A stretch of DNA of 62,205 nt from Vitrella brassicaformis (GCA_001179505.1 CDMY01000341.1:50720-112924), one strand, 5' to 3'. Positions 45,617 to 58,217 are shown, counted from the stretch's first letter. A program made the numbers and translations. The notes: a model not told the origin generated them from the sequence alone.

Positions 45617-48600
45617 ATGAAAGCAGTGTGGTTGGTGGCCGTGCTCATCGTGTCTGATTCTTCGGCAACGCCGCTCTGTCCAGCCATTCTGCCGAATGAA
45701 GGCCGTCAGCTTGCCTTCAAGGTCCTCAGTGCCGCTTTTGTTCAACGCTGCAATGCTGACTTGCCCATCAGCCAGCTGGAGGAAGATGTCGATGTGCAGC
45801 AACGGGACTACGGCTGCGAGGTCACTGCGAGATTTGTGAATGGCTTCTCGTCGACATTCAGGCTCAGTGACAATGGCCAGTCGGCAGCATCTCTCGAGTT
45901 CTTCGATGTTCAGGGGGATCGCGCCGATGGTCCGCTGTGCTCCCGCGACAACGCCCAAGACGTGGCTGCTACCATTTGTCCTGCAGCCGTGGAAGCACTT
46001 GAGAAACAGATGCAGACTATGCGCGAGGATTGCTCTATGTCCTTCTTCACGTCGATTCGCCTGCAAGGCTACAGGGTGAGGAGTGAAAGAGAGAGTGGGA
46101 ACATTGTGTGCCTGTGCATATTTGCCTCTCCCTTCTCTAATTTCTCAGGTGATGGATGTTCGTTCTGAGACAATCCAAGACGCCCCACAGATCTCTTTCC
46201 GAGCTCTCGCAGCCCTCGGTGGGTGGTCCGATGAGCTGGTCATCCGACTATTTGCTGCTTCGTCGGCTCACGGCATCGATGCGTCGTGCGAAGAGCAGGC
46301 AGAAGACCTCAGGTTGATCCGCACTCTGCCGCCTCTGTGCGAGATTGGCGCGGTTATTCCTGACCTTCCGATGCCTGAGGGCTTCCATGAGGTGAAGGAG
46401 GAAGAAGGAGTGGAGCTGGAGAGCGATGGAGAGGAGGGGACGACAGTGGCTTCAAATGTTACTATGACAAGCCGCCCGCCATTCAGCATCACGGCATCGC
46501 CCGTCCCTCAGATGCCTTCCGACAGCAGTCTAGACCCCTTCTTCACCTTCCAACAGAAGAACAAGAGCTACCACAGTCTGATCAGGAGCCATCGGGCACT
46601 CCCTCACCCCCGGCACTTCTATGCGGATCTCAAGAATCTTCCCCACGGTCAATTTGACTCGTTTCTCGCGCAGTGGCCTGCATCACAAGCCTCTCGAACA
46701 AACCGTGACGCGGGCGACACGACCCATACGACAATCGTGCCCTACCTTGACTGGGGGAAGGTGCGCGACCTCAGTGAGGCGCTCGTGAGGGAGGTGCTGC
46801 AGTCGAGAGGAGGGAAGCCCTTGCCTGACGAGTGGGATTTTCGCAAGGAGGTTCCGCAGTGTGTGAGAAAGGTGAGGGCTCAACGCGAGTGCGGCAGTTG
46901 TTGGGCCTTTGCGGCCCTTGGCGCCTTAGAAAAGCAGATATGCAAGAGGTATGGACGATTGCCAGCTGTACAGTTAGTTGTATCTCTGTGTCTCTCATTG
47001 ATGAGTGAATTCGTTGGTTGTAGGTCTGAGGGCCGCGCATCTCCCAACTTGAGCCGTGAAGAGCTTGTCCGCTGCAGTGCGAACAACTATGGCTGCGACT
47101 GCGGCAATGTTTACTGGGTGGGGGCGCAAAGACTGTAGAAGTCCTCGTACGTCTGTGTGCCCTGCTCCGCTTCAGGCGTACATGGACTTGATAGAGATGG
47201 AGGGAGTCGGCACCAAGGATTGCGTGGCATACAGAGCCGGGCATTCTGGGACACCAGCGACAGGTATTGCCCCCACTTTTAGTGCACATGTTCATCGCCA
47301 TTTCCTTTCTAATCTGTTTGTGTTGAAGGCTCCCCGGTCGGCGATGACTTTTGTGTCGGCATCGACTCATCCTGTGGGCAGCGGTACACCAACCGCTACG
47401 CTCGCGATGACCCGGAGTGGGTACTGCTGATACGTCTGTACTTCCTGACGCACTATGGATATGAGCACGACAAGGACGAAATCGCTGACTACCTTGACAC
47501 ATTCAAGTGGGCATGGATGGATGGTGGACACAGACAGGGGGGAAACGGACGGGAGAACGGGAGAGTGTGTCTGTCTGCTGTCGTGTGCTGCAGGGAGGTA
47601 TTTGCTACGGATGCTGTGTATTTCGTCCATGGGGAGGAAGCCATCAAGGCAGCCATATATGCGTAAGGATCAAGGCGCCAAGCCGCAACAGATTGCCACT
47701 GGCATTCGGTTTCCCTCTATAGGTATGGTTCCGTGTTCGCCTCAATGGCGTCTGTTTACAAAGACTTCTTTGACTACACATCAGGGATCTATTCCCACAC
47801 GTACGGCAGCGAATCGCTTGGTGGTCACGCCGTTCAACTCATAGGTACGCCGGAGAGAGCATCTCATGCCCAGTAAGCGTACTTTTCTCAGGTTGGGGTG
47901 TCGATCCCACGGACACAAAATACTGGATCGCAGAGAACAGCTATGGGGATGCCTGGGGCGAAACACGGGATTTCAGACCATGTAGTAAGAAGGCAATGGA
48001 CACACACACTGACAAACATGCACTCCTGATGACATGGACTCGTTCCTCAGAGACCCAGGCGTGTCAAGGTGACTTCTGCAAAAGAGCATTCATCCAGAGG
48101 CGGTGAGGCCATCGATCATTTCAAAACACCACCGTCGATAGCGTCGGTGGTGATGACATGGGCTGCGGGTACTGGCGGATCGTGAGAGGCGGGTCGGACG
48201 GCGTGGACATCGAGAGATTCGCCGCGTACACGATCGCGGACGTCTCCAAAATCAAAGTGAGGCAATCTTTGTTGCCTGCTCATACGTGTCTCACCCGCAT
48301 TTGTTGGTCTGCTGTCGCAGGGCGAGTGTAGGCTTGACGAATGGACGGAGTGGTCATCTTGTTCAGCGAGATCTCCCTGCCAGCCGGGCAAACAGACACG
48401 CACAAGGCCCGTAAGAGAGCTGCCTTCAGGCGTGACGAGATCATCCCCGAAAGACGTGTTGGACAGTGTGTGCGGTGCGAATCGGACAGAGGAGAGGGAG
48501 TGCAGGGGTGCAGGCGTCTGTGAAGGGCTGGATGTGGAGGTGTATGGGTACTATGGCGCATCTGGCAAGGCGAGAGACATCCGCGAGGGAGGAGCCCACG

Positions 48601-51600
48601 TCAAGACTTTCTGGTGCACCAGAAAGTCTTGACTCCACTCGTCCATTTGTATTGATATGCTCATGTTCTCAGGTCTCCGTCTGTGAGTGTGTCATGCGAG
48701 GAGCGCACGCGTCAGTCGTTGGGCGACTACCACGCACTTATCATGTCCGGCCATATTAGGGTGCCCCACGATGGCCTCTACGCACTGCGATACTCACTGC
48801 AAAAGGGATTTGGAGACATCGAAATCAACGGCAAGGAAGTCATCACCATGGAGGTGCGTGAGAGAGTGTGATGTACATAACAGATGAAAGGCTTTCTGTG
48901 CACGCAGGGCTATCGAACTCTTGCTGACATCGGTGTGGGGAGCGCGTACATGCGCGAGGGTCTCAACCCGACCACCATCACGCTTGTCAACGGTGGGATG
49001 GATCAGTGCGACACATATGACATTACAATAACACGGGGATGCCAACCTTGCACAGAGGTCTACAAAGAATTGACTCCATCCAGTACACAGCCTGTCTTAT
49101 TTGTTTCTTCAGGGGTATTCCATCCACTCGTGGGACCTTGTCAAGGACGGCTTGAGCTGCAAAAGGGCATGCGGTTGCGACGAGGCGACCAAGACCTGTG
49201 ACGTGTGCTGCCAAGTGGATGTCGATCAGCGAACCTGCCACACACACCAGATAAACAAATGTATCGAGGAAAGCAGACGGAGATGCGATGGTTTGTCTTA
49301 ATCTCTGCCGAATCTGTTCCTTCAGGCTCTCACAGCGAAGGCTTCGATGTCGTCCAGACGGCCACCAAAACCAACGCATCGGGGAGGTCCCTCTCTCAAT
49401 CTTCCAGTCCTTCGTACCTTCCGCTCTCGGCCGATCCAGCTATTATGGAGCACAACTCGGGAAGAGAGCCGCCTCTCATCGGCCACATGCAGCAACGCAG
49501 CTACCATTCAGAGACACCGGCATATGGCAGCGGCAAGGTGTGAGACACACGCGCGCAGCGAGGTGAATTGCGGCCTGTATTATCGCCCTTTTCTTGTCTC
49601 AGGGCTGGTGCTCGTCTTCTCGCTTTCGCTTCAGCATCGACGGTGTGCGGGAGGGCGAAAAGGCCTCACTCTCAGAGTTGACCTTCTTCACCCGGTGGCA
49701 AGCAAAAGGCGACCATGCCTTCAGCTTCGACACATATTCAATACCAAAGCCAGCCAAGGTGGTCGCAATCGGGCAAGAGACGACGGTAGTGGCAACGCCA
49801 GACAACCCAACAGGCAGCGTGTCTGGCCCTGATGTGCTGTTCGATCGCCGTGTGGACACGGATTGGGCGACGAGGGATTTCAGGGATGTTGTCATTGAGG
49901 TGACATTTGATGGAGCGGTCAATGTGACGGGATATACACTCTGGACAGGTCAGCAGACGGCAACAAACGGACCAAAGGTGAATAGCATCGTTCATCTCAG
50001 GTGGAAGACAAACATCAAGCGATCCCAAGTCCTGGCGCATCGAATATGGTGGAGGTGCAGGCGGCATCGAATGGCGGACGTGTCACGAAGGGCAGCCGTA
50101 TGCCGTCCCTCTTGACAGACGGCGATCGTACGGACTCTTCGTCCCTGGCGAAGGCGTGAGAGCGATTAGGTCTCTCGACGGAGAGGATGGTGGCTTTCCG
50201 CTCACCTCTGTTGTCAAATTCTCAACAAGCGCGATCTCGCAAGTGAGCGGAGACGACAATGAAAATGTGTCATATATGTCTCAGTTGTCGATTACCCTCT
50301 TCGTAGTACACGGAAGAGCCATTGGATGACAAGAAAAACAGAGGCGGCATGTCATGGCAGAAGATCAATGGACTTTTCCCGTCAGAGGCATCTCTCTTTT
50401 CAAAGACAAGCTCAACGACCGCAAGGGGCCATGCAGGATGGACCTTGCGGTAATCCATGAATGAGGGTCGTTTGGCACATTCGTCTTCGTTTGTCTTCTG
50501 CCTGTTGCAGGGGTCTTTCGCGGCACCTGCTGCAGGCAGCCATCAGCTGAGGGTCATCGTTGAGAACGGCGTGGAGACACAGCTGGCGATCGCCGGTAGG
50601 CATGAAGAGAGATGCAGTCAAGTTTGATGATGACGGTACGTCCTGACACTCAGGATGCGGCGCTGATGGTCTCTTTCGCGAGTCGAGCTGTGAGGATTCC
50701 TTGGGTGTCGAGAAGTGTGCCGAATACGGCGAGTGGAATCTTTGCACTCACGAGAAAGAGGACTACCGGGAGTTTATGCACAAATACTGCGCAAAGACAT
50801 GCGGGGTACAGCCAGAGCTTGCGTTTCTGCTTCATCCACGTGGCTAGGTGTCCTTCAGGTGTGTTCGAATCGTGACTACGTATTGAGCCCAATCGTCAGC
50901 TTCAGCCACCAGGGGTTGGTTGACGTGGCCATTAAGACTTCAGCTCGATGCGACAGAGACACAGCGCCATTTGTCGAGCTAAGGCAAGAGGATCACGGCA
51001 GCCTGTCGTTTGCAAGACTTGCCTTGCTATTGGTCAGGATGGCTTCTCACTGGGATGCTGTTGTTGAGCTTTTCACCGTGATCGATGGATCCGGCAACCC
51101 CACCGCCGCAGCATCGCTTATCGACACCAAAACAGCCATCGTCCACGACTCTGTTGCCGACAGCTTGAACCAGCTCCACATGCAATTTGTACGCAGCACG
51201 ACACACGTCGGCCACCCTGACATGCATACATTCTCTCTGCAGGTGAGTGGCAACAGCTCCCTGGTGCGTGTAACTGTCCCCCCCGTGTCCTTCTCGGCCG
51301 TCAACTTACCATCCTGGCACTTGTCGCCTCAAGACCCGCTCATCTTGGAGGCCATCCAACCAATCAATCGTTCGCAGCTCCTGCTGGGTGCCCCTCAAAT
51401 CGACAGAGATTTTGTGGCTGAGGCATCGTTGCGGCTGGTCGTGAAGAGTGAGGCCGACCAGGGAGCATGCGTGGGTCTGGCAGCAGGTCCGTACACATAG
51501 TTGCAGCCATGTCTCTCCTGCACGTACACTTCGTGTCTCTTCGGTGTGTGTCGGTTCCTCAGGTTCTGTTACTTTGGAGATTTGCAATACGGCAGCCGAC

Positions 51601-52026
51601 CAGCGGAGCCTGGTCTTCACTGACAACAAGGAGAGAATCAGCTGGTCCTACGTCGACTTGTTTGAGTACACGGAAGTGTCGCTATCACGTTTCGGCTCAA
51701 CAATCCACGCCAAGTATCGGCCCAGGGGTGAAGGCAGGTGGGCCATACTGGGAGAGACACCCATTGGCGGATCGACCAGGCGTGTCGGTTCCTTCATCGC
51801 CCCTCTGGCTCCCTCGAGGGAGGACAGGGTACCAGTCGATGTGGGGATTACATTCAGCGCAGATAGAAGGCACAGGTGAATATGAAGAAGGGCATGCACG
51901 GTGGATCTATGGATGCATATCTGTGCTGCTGGTGTTGCTGGGGTGCCGCTGGTGTCGTGTCGTGTGTGCAGGTCTGCAGCTGTGAGCAGCTGGAGTCTTC
52001 AAGCCATCAATGGTGCTGATGCATGA
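45617..52026 (+). CDS. Secreted papain-type protease fused to TSP1, PA14-like, discoidin-like, ShK and ConA-like domains
   Basis: About 23 exons give some 1,670 residues: 45617-46075, 46149-46948, 47024-47108, 47176-47263, 47329-47506, 47594-47662, 47723-47844, 47892-47984, 48051-48102, 48142-48256, 48321-48613, 48673-48853, 48908-49057, 49113-49260, 49326-49537, 49603-49948, 50001-50242, 50307-50449, 50511-50595, 50654-50805, 50859-51486, 51563-51875 and 51972-52026. After a signal peptide and a long pro-region comes the C1A core: RECGSCWAF (catalytic Cys near residue 400), LGGHAVQLIGWG (His) and ENSYG (Asn). A TSP1 repeat follows (WTEWSSC, TRTRPV, ERECRGAGVC), then a PA14-like fold (SGHIRVPHDGLYAL, INGKEV). 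A discoidin-like domain comes next (LSELTFF, DPKSWRIEYGG), then an ShK domain (KCAEYGEWNLC, YCAKTCG) and a terminal ConA/DUF1349-like domain (HAKYRPRGEGRWAIL). Phases agree at all junctions except 50449/50511. It may be a surface or secreted protease with adhesive modules. Splitting into two genes cannot be fully excluded. Confidence 0.8.
48600..48633. repeat. 34-bp perfect palindrome on a splice donor
   Basis: Arms GTCAAGACTTTCTGGTG (48600-48616) and its exact complement (48617-48633) abut with no spacer. The inferred donor of the TSP1 exon (GTGCAC at 48614) lies at the centre. Confidence 0.93.
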
Positions 52027-52534
52027 AAGTGTGACTGACCGCTTGATGTCCACGTCAGATTCTGTCTTTCGCTTGAGGTTTCGCCACTTGTCTCCTCATT
52101 CCTCCAAGCGTCACGCGTCTGCACGCAAACAAGTCCTCTCTTGCATTTCGCGTATTCATCTTATCGCCCGTTCTGTGCATGACGATGTCGTTGATCGAGA
52201 CAACCTCTATGTCATGAGTGCAACAGCGGATGACAAACACCTGGTGTCCTCATCCAGATCGCCATGTCACCCATTCATTCATGCGTCCATTCAACTTACC
52301 CCATTCAAATACATGCACATGATCCCTCGCTCGATCCGTCGCGATCTGGTCTTTGGACTTCTGGCGCCGACGCTTGCTGGCCACAACGGAGGTTTTTTCG
52401 CCTTCTCCATCGGTAACTGCGCCATTGGCCGGCGTACCTGCCTTGCCCTCTTCTAAGCCCTCTTCAACTTAAAGTTCAGAGACGGGAGCGTCTCATCACC
52501 GACGAGCCCCCAGTCTTGAAGGTCCCCCACGTTC
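52027..52534. other. Spacer between protease-adhesin gene and copy D
   Basis: This 0.5-kb spacer lies between two plus-strand genes. It holds the 3' end of the protease gene and the 5' region of TLDc copy D. An ORF of 148 codons runs through it without recognisable motifs. No RNA gene is seen. Confidence 0.5.
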
Positions 52535-55500
52535 ATGAACATGAAGAGCGGTTCTCTGCTGCCCAAAGCCCAGCAACGCGCCCCCGTTCCGTGGGCATCG
52601 TCATCTTCCAAGCGTGATGGCGGCAGTACGACTGAGAGCGAGGCCACCGCTGCCGTGCGCAAGGTGACCGATGAAGATTCAATTTGCTGATGTGCGTCTC
52701 TTTTCTGGTAAATGGCAGGCCATTCGGACGCAAGGGTGGTCGGGGATTGCCCTGGTAAGCCAACGGAGGCAGCCTCGCCGTACACAGCCTTGTTCCCCTT
52801 GTTTGCCATCTGTGTGTGTGCAGCCTCGAGAGCTTCACATTGGCGTGTACGAGTTTGTCAATCCCGTCTGGTGCCTGAAGCCGCCCCTTCCTTCCCCACT
52901 GAGTCGGGCCGTCGTTCAGCACCACAGCGAGCTCGTCATTGACTGCAGCATCACTCGACAGAGAACATTCTGGCAGCGGATGACACCGCAGACGGCATAT
53001 GAGCTCGGCAAACAGATGATTAATCTCAAGTGTCTCATCCATCGCTACCCACGCACACCTGACGGAGCACCAGGGGTGACGGCCGGCTGCCATGTCAGTG
53101 CATTTGGATGGTGCCTCGGGATTGTCATCGGGTTCGTTGAAGGCCATGTGGTGGGGCGGCGATTGGCCCGTGAGAAGGAAGGGCCGGCGACCGCCCTGGC
53201 GGCCGGCTCACTCAGATCTCTGATCTTCGAGCCTGTGGCAATTCCGAATTTGGGACGACACGAGGCAGTGCAGCTCGGCACCATCAAGTCTGCCCCTCCT
53301 TCTGCCGCCCCATCCCACCCCATCAACCTCCCAGCCCTCACTGAGGTCAACGGCGTCACCCAGGCCCACTTCCTGATCGATGGACGAGGGTGGACGACAC
53401 CAGACCTCAAGCGATTGTTATCATCTGCCTCCATGATCGCGCCCATCAAGACATTCATCAAGACGACGAATTCTCTTACCGACCTGACTGTGCCCTCCAT
53501 GCCGCCACCCGAGATGGCTGAACTACTGGATTATATCCCATTGGGGCAGCGGGGGAGTCCGGGACCTCTCGCGAACCTTCGAAAGATTTCTGGCATCAAA
53601 CTTTACGAGATCCTACCGACGGATGCTTGCAGAGACGGCCTTCAGGCACTGCATGCAAGAGACAGAGCAGGAAGGGGCACAAAAAGGCGGGCGACAGTGG
53701 ATTGTGGATTCTGGTTTCAGAAGTGTTTGGTGGATCGCGGCTGCTTCAAGTCTCTCGATGACTTGTGTTTCATCGTGGATCGCAGTGACTGCCACTCGCT
53801 TCTCCTCAACGACTACGCGACGTTCAAGGCCCTCGCCTCGCTTATCGACACGACCTGCTCGCCGTCGGGCAAGGTTACCTTCTGGTTTCGCTCCTCTGGT
53901 CAGGAGGTCCGAGACATTCCGTTGACCCACATGGTGGCCCACACGAGGTTCGGAAAAGTGCCGAACTGCAGTTCGATAATCCTCAATGCCTTGCTCAAGT
54001 GCTACAATTTGCGAACGAGGCGTCACGACGTCACTGGGGGACCTCTCGATTCTCCCCAATTCATCGAGGGAGCCCCCCCCGCCGCATACCACTACGTGTG
54101 GACGATTGCGCAAGACCAGGTGGACCGGCCACAAAACGGGCCCATTGACCTTAGCATGGACGATAAGCTCTTGTTTGGAGGCTGCGGGCCCACACGTACG
54201 AGCTGCAGCATATCCATCGCCTGTGCGGGGGGATGGCGACCACCTACTGGCGCCATCCCACCGGAGCCTCCCGAACTTGAGGCATTCAGCTCAATTGGAC
54301 TCGACGCTGTGAAGACTCTGGTCGTCGAGCACCGATTGGGCCTGGGAGCAGCAAAAATGATGCTGAACAAGTGTTTGCGCCTGGAGAGCCTGGAGCTTAT
54401 GGGAATGAGCGCGTCGGACGCACTGGACCTTTTGTCGTGCGTGCATGAGGATAGAATACCCGAAAAGCTGACTCTGGAGTACTCACATCAGGAAGGTGGA
54501 CAACAGCTGAGCGTGTTGACTGTTAAGCAGAGACTTAAGAAGGTCAAGACATTCCACATCAAGGGCGCCAGCGAGACAGAGATACGTCAGGTGCTCGTCA
54601 ATGGATGCCGCGGTGATGTCAACAGACTGATTCTGGGTTGAGAGCCGCTGCGAGTTCATCAAGGCCGAGGACGAGACGGAGGGCATCACACTGGGTGATT
54701 GGAGGGACCAGATGCCCCACATCAACAGCCTAGTCATGTACCTAGACGGTAAGTGACCAAGATGTCAAGACCAACAATCCACCACTTGATGTCTCCGTGT
54801 CTCCCTGCCTCCCTTGTTCAGTGCCATCTGCCGATCTTGTCGATCCGGGCGCCTTCATTCTGTCGAGCATCTGGTCGGTCCTCGAGATTGAGTCCATCTC
54901 ACAGCTGACAGTCGTCCTGCCCCAACACTCCCATCTGGATGAGCTCAAGGCAGCTCTGAGTCCGCGGTTTGGGGCTGATCGACAGGAGAGGGGCCTCGTC
55001 ACCACAAACGGCCTGATCCTTTCATTTGAAGACATCAAGAAGGTGACAAGAGCATCTCATTAGCTCGGAAGACACCCAGCTGACAAGGCATGTTTTCTGT
55101 GACTTCAGCTGAACAAGGCGGCGTTTGCCCGCTCGTTGAGGGCCGACATCGGATTCCAGAGAGACACCCAGCAAAGCCTGACAATGATCACCAATCTGGC
55201 GGACACCGTGAAGCGCCTCTCTTCAGTACTTCATGGGTACCTTCCCTCACACGATGCCAACATCGCAGCCGAGGCGCTCGCCAGCGACTTCGCCGGCCGC
55301 ATGTGTGCCGCCTCGCCCATGAGTGTGGTCGACCCCCCGTATGCTCCTCGGCGGCTGAAGGCACCACTCATGGCGGCGATGGAGAGACACGGCCTGGTGA
55401 TGGAGCCCATGATGCGGCTGCATGGCGATGGGCCGTGCATCCCCAGTCCCTCTGTGATCGCATCCGCCAGTCAGCTGATGGCCGTACTGCAGAAGACAGG

Positions 55501-56098
55501 CAAAGACATCACACGGATCGAGCTGCTCTACAAGTAAGAGACACGAAATGCGCACCTATCAAGGTCTGCAGGTGAAATTGTTCTCGTGTGGTCTCTGTGT
55601 GTGGCTGAATGCAGAGCCACTGTGCACGGCTTCAAGTACACCGACATGCTCAATCGTGTGGGCGATGCGAGCTGCCTGCTCTTCCTCATGCGGGGGAGGG
55701 CCTCGATTCATGGCTTCTTCATCGACTCCAGCCTGGTACTGCCTCCTCAGCTTGCACCCCAACCTCGCTCCAACCAGTACTCGGCGGCCGTGCTCGTCTT
55801 CAAGATGTCCGGCCCCTCCCAGCCCACCTTCAAGTCACAGTCCCTTGTGTCGCAGTATGTGACTGTCTCACGAGCAGGCAGCGACTCAGTGGTCAAGCTG
55901 GTGGTCCACCCGACGCCAATGATTGTGAGCACCTACATGCGAGAGGGGCTGGGGCTGTGGGCGTCTGATTCAGCGGCGTCGGAGCGATGCCGTGTCTTAC
56001 TCATGGGCGAAAGGGGGGTGGACGTGGTATCGATGCTTGTCGATGAGATAGAGGTGCTGCGCCTGCAGGCGGGCGTAGTGAACGGGGCGGCCGGCTGA
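52535..56098 (+). pseudogene. TLDc-family paralogue, copy D (8-nt deletion)
   Basis: Exons are 52535-52663, 52719-52754, 52824-53654, 53721-54748, 54822-55042, 55109-55533 and 55615-56098. The architecture follows copy B: a short Ser-rich start, the 12-residue exon AIRTQGWSGIAL, the unique domain, LRR-like repeats, the VDPGAFILSS linker and the TLDc-like end (HGFKYTDMLNRV, final DEIEVLRL). Exon 4 lacks about 8 nt at 54639 relative to the sisters: after LILG a TGA follows, and the frame resumes as EFIKAED two steps over. The rest of the frame is open, so the gene is intact but for this lesion and could make a truncated LRR-part protein of about 640 residues. The third intron begins GCAAGA (GC donor at 53655) and is 66 nt, in frame, so unspliced RNA would still read through. 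Confidence 0.68.
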
Positions 56099-56517
56099 TC
56101 TGGTCGTGATGCATATGCATCTGCCCATGCGAAGAAGGGGGCCGGCCGCTGGCCTGACCACTGTGATGTTGTTGCCTTGTATCTATCGGATTGTTTTTCG
56201 CGCGTGAATCAGGAGGGAAGTAGGCCACACATCCCCATTGTGAGTCAATGAATCAATCGAATCATCGAATCAAATTAATGGATAGACATGCACTCACGTT
56301 GCAAGACATGAATGCGATCAGTCAGCCGCGCACACGCCCAGGCAGATGAGTCAGTCAGGAGGGGCCTCTCACATACTATCCACATCCACTCCATCCGCTC
56401 TGAATTGAGTGGCGAGCGATGCCGATGAAATGGGACGCAGCGCGACACTCACACAGACAGACAGACAGACAGACAGACAGGCAGGCAGGTAGGCAGACAC
56501 ACCAGCGTAGATACACG
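56099..56517. other. Spacer between copy D and the duplicated TBC fragment
   Basis: About 420 bp with ATTAATGG-rich and CAGACAGA microsatellite stretches. The CAGA run at 56452-56490 lies immediately upstream of the duplication boundary. No gene is seen. Confidence 0.45.
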
Positions 56518-57247
56518 TTCCAGCCTCTCTCCCCCTCTCCCCCCGCAAAGCCATTCACCGACGCAGTGTCACAACAGCAGCAGCAGCAGCAGCAGCCCGC
56601 CGCTCGGTCGAAGCCCACAGTGCAAAACGATGCACAGTCGACAGCGGCGGCGACGCCTGTTGAGAGAGGGAAGGTCGACGACCAGCCGCTGGCTCTGTAC
56701 GGTGTGGCGAGCAGAATGCAGGACCTCATGGATGCGCTGAGTCAAGTGGCGGAGGACCCCACCAAGTGAGAACACACATGCATCCTGGTGCATTCTTCGG
56801 CGCTTTTGCATTCTGCGTGTGGTTGGGTGTTTGTATGTCAGGGTGGGCGCGCGCGTGACTCTGAAGGACGCAGTCAAGGAGCTCAGGAGCCTCCACCAGA
56901 CTGTCATCACCATCGCCAACAACCAGACGAGCGCCGCCAACCCACACAAGACCACCAGGCGCAGCCCATCCCCCGCCCCGCCATCTGCCAACCCCCAGCC
57001 CCCCTCATCCCCTGCACAGCACGTCAATGACAGCAGCAACTTGAATGACGCCCCAGCAGAGTGCCCGCGGCTGATCGATTTCATCGGGGCGTCAAATCGC
57101 TTCAGGTCGGGCAACAGCAGTGCGGCCGTGGCGGAAGGCGGCGCGGCTGAGCTGCCAAGCAAGAGGGGGCAGGATGGGGAGATGACTGATGCGATGCGGA
57201 CGAATGGTCTGTCTGGGGAGGGAGTGAATGGCACCAGGGGTGAATGA
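56518..57247 (+). pseudogene. Duplicated 3' fragment of the TBC gene
   Basis: This copies the last part of exon 14 and all of exon 15 of the TBC gene, including the intron between them (56766-56840). It reads AARSKPTVQ, VASRMQDLMDALSQVAED, then KDAVKELRSLHQTVIT through to GVNGTRGE and a TGA at 57245-57247. It lacks the TBC domain, a start context and any upstream exons, and so cannot be a GAP. The reading frame and splice sites stay intact, which suggests recent duplication. Differences include eight rather than ten Gln and an added Asn-Leu-Asn segment. Homology continues past the stop to about 57482. Confidence 0.85.
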
Positions 57248-57414
57248 ACAGTGACCGACACTGTGTGATGTGAGGGCATGCGCAGCGTTTCTTTGGTATG
57301 CACGTGAAAGACACTGCATTTTGTTTCTTACTTTTTTGCATGGCGAATTCACCTCATCATTTACGGCCAAGACAGACGCTCCTTAGAAAGGGTTTAGGAT
57401 GCAGGGTTTGCGCG

Positions 57415-58217
57415 ATGAGGGAAGATTCCGGAGACGTCACTCGCTCCTCCAGATCCTCTGAGAATAATGAGCGAACAGGCACGCGGCTCGAAGCATCAGC
57501 ACCTGACGCAGCCAATGGCATCATGCGCATCATCCACTCTTCTTCCTCTGTGTGTGTGTTGATGCTGGTTGGTGGACCGTTTCAGATAGAACGCAGGTTC
57601 CTCGTGCAGCTTGTGGCCAATGATGGCGCTGTCCAGGACGTCGCCGACGAGTATTTGAGCTTCACGAGCGGCATCGACTCATCGGAGCTGAAAGAACTCA
57701 TCCGTGCCGCGTGCGCACCGCTTTTGAATGATGTGGGGTTCATGGCGATGCGCATCCGCGACCATCCCGATTTCCTGGACCATGTGACTGCTGACAGCTT
57801 TCCAGGCCACGGACGGGAAGGGGAGGAGCCAATTGTCATCACAGTGGCAGCCACGGTCAGACACCATGAAGCAAGACGGTGGGCGACATTGCTGGTCATT
57901 GATGTGTGCGTTCTTGTCTTCCTCTTGATCGATGCCACTGACTGTTTGCCCTTCAGCGCGATGAGATTACCTGGTCCGACGTTCTCTCTGCTGTGCGTTC
58001 GGGGCTACACTCATTACGTCGGCGTTTCTCGCCGGTGCCGGACGGCATAGCTGGGCAGGCTACATCTTCACCGTTACGGTCATCTTCCTCGGCGAGCTCA
58101 ACGAGCGATTCCTGCACTGTGTCGGGCGGCCATTTCGTCAGAGCGGCGAGGGGCCATGAGGGACGGCAAAAGAGGGAAGGCAGCGTGACGACGCCGCTTC
58201 TGTACGATCACACGTGA
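57415..58217 (+). CDS. Hypothetical protein with possible chimeric start
   Basis: Two exons, 57415-57855 and 57957-58217, give about 233 residues. The intron has GT/AG ends and keeps the frame. The middle (RRFLVQLVANDGAVQDVADEYL, LKELIRAACAPLLNDVGF) looks like a soluble mixed alpha/beta segment, and the C-terminus is Ser- and Arg-rich. I recognise no family. The first 20 or so codons fall inside the segment duplicated from the 3' flank of the TBC gene. A GT-rich stretch before a CAG at 57584 could be another intron, in which case the true start lies elsewhere. The stop at 58215 overlaps a good donor (GTGAGT), so the gene may extend downstream by further exons. Confidence 0.45.

Noticed and set aside
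45617-52026. Separate genes for the protease and for the adhesive domains
   Set aside because: Exons join in phase from the protease through TSP1, PA14-like and discoidin-like parts with normal short introns and no internal promoter-like gap. The single unphased junction is noted but is not enough to split the gene.
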